Shown here one piece after another: positions 5,107-7,771 of a DNA stretch of 7,771 nucleotides. The stretch is taken from assembly GCA_021792075.1 (NCBI GenBank), contig JAJYVK010000068.1, positions 1 through 7,771 on the forward strand. Direction: 5' to 3'. Source of the stretch: Actinomycetes bacterium. GTDB lineage: Bacteria > Actinomycetota > Acidimicrobiia > Acidimicrobiales > Acidimicrobiaceae. Position 1 is the first letter of the stretch; every line of letters starts with the position of its first letter. A model generated the notes under the pieces. It saw nothing but the letters and a program-made list of their open reading frames with translations. It made no database searches and was not told the DNA's origin. Position numbers and translations under genes: made by a program.

Positions 5107-5790
5107 ATGCCCGATTTCGAACCTGAAGACCTAGAAAATCAGAATATTGAGAGTGCCGTTGGATCGAGTGAAGATCCGGCGGGAGTTCGTGACGACGCCG
5201 ATCAGGTTCTTGAGGAGCAGGAACCGCCCGCGGTTCAGAGTCCCTACGATCGCCCCGGCGCGTGGTATGTGGTCCACTCCTACGCTGGCTACGAGAACAA
5301 GGTGAAATCGAACCTCGAGAGCAGGATCTCCTCGATGAATATCGAGGATGAGATCTTCGAAGTGGTCATACCCGTCGAGGACGTGGTCGAGGTGAAGAAC
5401 GGCAGGAAGGTCACCGTTTCGAAGAAGGTCTTTCCGGGGTATTTGCTTGTCAGGTGTTACCTCACCGACGAGTCATGGTCCGTGATCCGCAACACTCCAG
5501 GCGTCACCGGTTTCGTCGGCCTGGGAACCAAGCCGACACCGCTGTCGCGCAAAGAAGTCGAGAGCATTCTGGCGGTTCCGGAGGAGGCAGGGAAAGAGGT
5601 CAAGAAGGCCAAGCCTCTTTTGGAGTTCGAGGTTGGAGAGACCGTCAGGGTCAAGGAGGGTCCGTTTGCGGACTTCTCGGGACAGATTGCCGAGATCAAC
5701 GAGGACCACCTCAAGCTCAAGGTATTGGTCAACATATTCGGGCGGGAAACGCCTGTGGAACTGGAGTTTTCCCAGGTCTCCAAGCTTTAG
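5107..5790 (+). CDS. nusG: transcription termination/antitermination factor NusG
   Basis: The 227-residue protein binds RNA polymerase and links it to Rho or the ribosome. The NGN domain covers about 51-157: [20 protein letters not shown], then the conserved [11 protein letters not shown] (109-119) and [10 protein letters not shown] (129-138). The KOW domain covers about 174-227, with [19 protein letters not shown] (176-194), [18 protein letters not shown] (204-221) and a final QVSKL. Residues 1-47 form an acidic low-complexity extension not found in E. coli NusG but usual in actinobacteria. The ATG directly follows the secE stop with no Shine-Dalgarno nearby (the closest AAGG is more than 20 bases away), so initiation probably depends on ribosomes ending secE. 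Confidence 0.96.
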   Translation: MPDFEPEDLENQNIESAVGSSEDPAGVRDDADQVLEEQEPPAVQSPYDRPGAWYVVHSYAGYENKVKSNLESRISSMNIEDEIFEVVIPVEDVVEVKNGRKVTVSKKVFPGYLLVRCYLTDESWSVIRNTPGVTGFVGLGTKPTPLSRKEVESILAVPEEAGKEVKKAKPLLEFEVGETVRVKEGPFADFSGQIAEINEDHLKLKVLVNIFGRETPVELEFSQVSKL

Positions 5791-5792
5791 AA

Positions 5793-5819
5793 ATCGAAAC
5801 ATCACGGAAGCGAGTCGAT
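5793..5819 (+). promoter_or_regulatory. small stem-loop displaying the rplK Shine-Dalgarno
   Basis: ATCGA (5793-5797) and TCGAT (5815-5819) form a perfect 5-bp stem. The 17-base loop carries GGAAG (5806-5810), the only Shine-Dalgarno candidate for rplK, 13 bases before its ATG. In many bacteria L1 represses rplK-rplA by binding near this start, so this is where such a site would lie. The fold is short, and the resemblance to an L1 site was not established. Confidence 0.25.
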
Positions 5820-5823
5820 CGAA

Positions 5824-6252
5824 ATGGCAAAGCGCCGCGTAACAGCAATCGTAAAAATTCAACTTCCAGCCGGAGCTGCCACACCTGCTCCTCCGGTTGG
5901 TACAGCACTAGGACCTCACGGAATCCAGACCATGGAGTTCGTAAAGCAGTACAACGCTGCAACTGAGGCACAGCGCGGAACAGTGATCCCGGTGGAGGTA
6001 ACCATCTTTGACGATCGCTCGTTCAGCTTTGTGTTGAAAACCCCTCCAACACCTGTCCTGCTTCGTCAGGCGGCAGGAGTTGAGAAGGGTTCTTCTACAA
6101 ATGCAACGGTGACGGCCGGTACTGTCACTGATGCTCAGGTAGCTGAAATCGCACGCACCAAGATGCCGGACCTCAATGCCAATGACCTAGAAGCCGCCAA
6201 GCGCCAAATTGCAGGCACGGCGCGGTCGATGGGAATCAAGGTACAGGGCTGA
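5824..6252 (+). CDS. rplK: 50S ribosomal protein L11 (uL11)
   Basis: The 142-residue protein is full length for uL11, which binds the GTPase-associated centre of 23S rRNA at the stalk base. The N-terminal domain carries [20 protein letters not shown] (11-30), then [17 protein letters not shown]. The C-terminal RNA-binding domain carries [17 protein letters not shown] and [25 protein letters not shown], both typical. The usual GPALGQHGVNIMEF reads [14 protein letters not shown] here, with Thr27, Pro31 and Gln35 in place of the common residues. The two prolines of the PPVG linker, the thiostrepton-contact area, are kept. The start ATG has GGAAG 13 bases upstream, rather distant. rplA follows after 33 bases. 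Confidence 0.97.
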   Translation: MAKRRVTAIVKIQLPAGAATPAPPVGTALGPHGIQTMEFVKQYNAATEAQRGTVIPVEVTIFDDRSFSFVLKTPPTPVLLRQAAGVEKGSSTNATVTAGTVTDAQVAEIARTKMPDLNANDLEAAKRQIAGTARSMGIKVQG

Positions 6253-6266
6253 TCCGGCCTTTTCTT
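6245..6266 (+). terminator. short hairpin plus T-rich tract between rplK and rplA
   Basis: GGCTG (6247-6251) pairs with CGGCC (6255-6259) around ATC, with one G-U, and can be extended by G-T and A-T pairs to 6245/6261. TTTTCTT (6260-6266) follows directly. The rplK TGA stop (6250-6252) lies within the stem. The form is that of a weak intrinsic terminator or attenuator. Because rplA is normally co-transcribed with rplK, full termination is unlikely. Confidence 0.35.
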
Positions 6267-6285
6267 CAACTTTGGGAGATTTACA

Positions 6286-7014
6286 GTGGCTAAAGGAAAG
6301 AGATACGCCGCGGCAATAGCGGAGTACGGCCGAGAGAGGCTTTACACCCCAGCTGAGGCAGTTGAGATAGTGAAGAAGACCGCCAAGGCCAAGTTCGACG
6401 AGACCATCGAGTTCGCCGCGCGTCTTGGAGTCGATCCTCGAAAGGCCGACCAGATCCTTCGCGGTACCGTCTCTCTGCCTGCGGGTAGCGGACGTGTAGT
6501 CAGGGTTGCCGTCTTTGCGGCCGGTGAGGCCGCACTTGAGGCGCGCGAGGCTGGGGCCGACATAGTGGGCGCTGATGACCTGATAAATCGCTGTTTGAAT
6601 GAGGGCTTCACAGAGTTCGATGTGGCCATCGCCACCCCCGACCTTATGGGTCAGGTAGGCCGTCTGGGCCGTGTATTGGGACCTCGCGGTCTCATGCCAA
6701 ACCCCAAAACTGGCACCGTGACCTCCGAAGTGGGAAAGGCAGTAACTGAGTTCAAGGGCGGAAGGATCGAGTACCGTACCGACAAGGTTGGAAACATACA
6801 TATTCCCGTGGGCAAGGTTTCGTTCAACTCTAAGGGGCTGCTGGAGAATTTCCGTTCGGTCATAGACGAGTTGAACAGGGCCAAGCCGTCATCGGCAAAG
6901 GGCCGGTACTTCAAGTCGGTTACCCTTTCTTCGACGATGGGCCCGGGTGTAAAGGTCGACACAAATCAGCTGCGCGTTACCGACGAGATAATCGGGCAGG
7001 TCTCGGCAGCCTAG
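6286..7014 (+). CDS. rplA: 50S ribosomal protein L1 (uL1)
   Basis: The 242-residue protein matches the family length (about 230-240). It binds helices 76-78 of 23S rRNA, forming the mobile L1 stalk, and in many bacteria represses its own operon. Visible blocks are [34 protein letters not shown] near the start, the domain II hallmark [32 protein letters not shown] with the near-invariant [11 protein letters not shown], and the C-terminal [21 protein letters not shown]. The GTG start at 6286 has GGGAG (6274-6278) 7 bases upstream. The TAG stop is within a perfect 7-bp inverted repeat (7004-7020), which begins the leader region of rplJ. Confidence 0.97.
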   Translation: MAKGKRYAAAIAEYGRERLYTPAEAVEIVKKTAKAKFDETIEFAARLGVDPRKADQILRGTVSLPAGSGRVVRVAVFAAGEAALEAREAGADIVGADDLINRCLNEGFTEFDVAIATPDLMGQVGRLGRVLGPRGLMPNPKTGTVTSEVGKAVTEFKGGRIEYRTDKVGNIHIPVGKVSFNSKGLLENFRSVIDELNRAKPSSAKGRYFKSVTLSSTMGPGVKVDTNQLRVTDEIIGQVSAA

Positions 7015-7020
7015 CTGCCG
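7004..7020 (+). repeat. perfect 7-bp hairpin over the rplA stop codon
   Basis: CGGCAGC (7004-7010) and GCTGCCG (7014-7020) pair perfectly around CTA, and the TAG stop is at 7012-7014. No T-run follows. It could protect the 3' end of an rplK-rplA message or cause pausing. The L1 C-terminal codons (Ser-Ala-Ala) lie inside, so coding constraint explains part of one arm. Confidence 0.45.
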
Positions 7021-7072
7021 GTAGGTCCACCTGCACGAGTCTGCGTTGGCGCCGCTACAATCTGTGTTCTGT

Positions 7073-7090
7073 GTTTCGCTTTGCCGAAAC
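7073..7090 (+). repeat. 6-bp hairpin in the rplA-rplJ spacer
   Basis: GTTTCG (7073-7078) and CGAAAC (7085-7090) pair perfectly around CTTTGC. What follows is A-rich (TGAAAATTTATAG), not T-rich, so it is not a standard terminator on the plus strand. A TACAAT (7056-7061) just upstream could be a -10 box, but I see no matching -35 box. Confidence 0.35.
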
Positions 7091-7111
7091 TGAAAATTTA
7101 TAGCAGTCGCC

Positions 7112-7198
7112 GGAGAGATCAGGTGTCGAAGCAGAGTTGCCAAGACATAAGGGGATTCCCGCCTGAGGAGGTGGCATCTTAGGACTTTTGGTCTCTCT
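7112..7198 (+). ncRNA. ribosomal protein L10 leader (autoregulatory mRNA structure upstream of rplJ)
   Basis: The core at 7138-7176 reads TGCCA-AGACA ... GCCTGAGGAGG-TGGCA. It has a perfect 5-bp closing stem (7138-7142 with 7172-7176), an inner GGGATTCCC hairpin (around 7152-7160), and the purine-rich GAGGAGG strand opposite AAGAC. This matches the usual form of bacterial rplJ leaders, where GCC-AAGAC pairs across to a GAGG-TGGC strand and forms the L10(L12)4 binding site. An outer stem of nine pairs, 7112-7120 with 7190-7198 (two G-U), can enclose the core. The location, directly before rplJ in a 212-base gap after rplA, is the expected one. I paired it by eye; a covariance-model search for the L10_leader family would decide. 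Confidence 0.65.
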
Positions 7199-7225
7199 GA
7201 CTGCGGATTGTGATGTCAGGAGAGA
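7192..7225 (+). promoter_or_regulatory. hairpin sequestering the rplJ Shine-Dalgarno
   Basis: TCTCTCTGAC (7192-7201) pairs with GTCAG-G-AGAGA (7215-7225), ten pairs with one bulged G, around a 13-base loop. It buries AGGAGA (7218-7223), the Shine-Dalgarno of rplJ, and ends one base before the ATG at 7227. The same CU-rich strand can instead pair with 7112-7118, so this is one half of a plausible translational switch. Confidence 0.5.
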
Positions 7226-7226
7226 G

Positions 7227-7771
7227 ATGGAAAGAAGTCCAAGGCCCAAGAAAGTGGCGATAGTTGATGAGTTGAGAGGGCGGTTTGACTCCTCGTCAGC
7301 AGTGATGCTAACCGAGTATCGCGGTCTGAAGGTTTCAGAACTCGAGTCGCTTCGCCGGCGCCTTAGGGAAAATGGCGGCGAGTACAAGATCTTCAAGAAC
7401 ACCTTTGTGAGATTCGTGGCCGATGACAAGGGCTTGTCGGAGCTTGTCCCCTTACTGACGGGTCCTACCGGAATCGCCTTCGTTTCTACCGATGCAGCCG
7501 CAGTCGCCAAGGCTATTCGCGATTTCGGCCGCGAGAATCCCGCCCTTGTCATCAAGGGAGGTCTGCTAGGCGAGAGAGTCATCGACGCCAAAGAGATCAC
7601 TGCGCTTGCCGAACTTCCCTCGCGCGATGTCCTCCTTGCAAAGATTGCAGGTGGTTTTGCTGCACCGATGCAAAAGTTTGCCAGCCTGCTTCAGGCGGTG
7701 CCGCAGAGTTTCGCTTACGCCCTTTCCGCCCTCATTGCCAAGGGTGGAGCTGGAGAGGCGCCAGCCACTCC
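7227..7771 (+). CDS. rplJ: 50S ribosomal protein L10 (uL10), 3' end cut by window edge
   Basis: The frame from ATG 7227 is open to the window edge, giving 181 residues, close to or slightly beyond the usual 165-180, so few residues should be missing. It starts MERSPRPKKVAIVDELRGRF. It then shows the family blocks SSAVMLTEYRGLKVSELESLRRRLRENGGEYKIFKNTF, LTGPTGIAF (residues 78-86) and the later LAELPSRDVLLAKIAGGF. The C-terminal helix that binds L7/L12 dimers follows, from about APMQKFASLLQAVPQSFAYALSAL. uL10 anchors the stalk to 23S rRNA next to L11. AGGAGA (7218-7223) is 3 bases before the ATG, close but usable. rplL is expected next, beyond the window. Expression is probably controlled by the leader upstream. 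Confidence 0.95.
   Translation, partial: MERSPRPKKVAIVDELRGRFDSSSAVMLTEYRGLKVSELESLRRRLRENGGEYKIFKNTFVRFVADDKGLSELVPLLTGPTGIAFVSTDAAAVAKAIRDFGRENPALVIKGGLLGERVIDAKEITALAELPSRDVLLAKIAGGFAAPMQKFASLLQAVPQSFAYALSALIAKGGAGEAPAT

Noticed and set aside
6187..6801. Minus-strand open frame of 204 codons over rplK-rplA
   Set aside because: Antisense to the unmistakable L1 gene; no recognisable motif or ribosome-binding site.
7055..7600. Minus-strand open frame of 181 codons over the rplJ start
   Set aside because: Antisense to L10, which has clear family blocks; the product is Ser- and Pro-rich with no domain.
1..7771. Mobile elements, CRISPR arrays, toxin-antitoxin or defence genes
   Set aside because: I looked for terminal inverted repeats, regularly spaced repeats, transposase or nuclease motifs and found none; gene content is housekeeping throughout.

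Overview
The window is a piece of bacterial chromosome, most likely from an actinobacterium. The evidence is a polyprenol-phosphomannose-dependent mannosyltransferase of the MptB type, four tRNA genes that lack an encoded CCA end, frequent TTG and GTG starts, and an actinobacterial-looking SecE with a long N-terminal extension. The SecE N-terminus and the wording of L11 ([10 protein letters not shown]) make me lean to the class Acidimicrobiia, but this is an impression from memory and no database comparison was made. Base composition looks moderate for an actinobacterium; I did not count it.

Layout. Positions 1-388 (minus) hold most of yajQ, cut by the window edge. Divergent from it is tRNA-Tyr(GTA), 416-497. 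An AT-richer spacer (498-675) with small repeats and a hairpin leads to an integral-membrane mannosyltransferase (676-2226, plus). It abuts an HhH-GPD DNA glycosylase (2227-2922, plus). Facing that pair is a GNAT acetyltransferase of the phosphinothricin-acetyltransferase type (2941-3426, minus).

From 3551 onward the window is the classic start of the translation/transcription cluster: tRNA-Thr(GGT), tRNA-Met(CAT), rpmG (L33), an ECF sigma factor, tRNA-Trp(CCA), secE, nusG, rplK (L11), rplA (L1), a structured leader, and rplJ (L10), which runs off the end. secE and nusG abut, and all genes from tRNA-Trp to rplJ face the same way with short gaps. They probably form one or two transcription units supplying the SecYEG translocon, NusG and the ribosomal stalk and L1 region.

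Most of the window is housekeeping, and I see no defence system, mobile element or CRISPR array. The points worth a second look are: (i) an ECF sigma gene between rpmG and tRNA-Trp-secE with no anti-sigma gene beside it; (ii) an L33 in which the last zinc cysteine is replaced (C-x2-C ... C-x2-D); (iii) an rplJ leader in which one CU-rich strand can pair either with an upstream GGAGAGA element, enclosing the L10-binding-like core, or with the rplJ Shine-Dalgarno; (iv) an 8-bp perfect inverted repeat whose loop holds both the mannosyltransferase stop and the glycosylase TTG start; and (v) two mutually exclusive hairpins just before rpmG. All RNA structures were paired by eye, without energy calculations.
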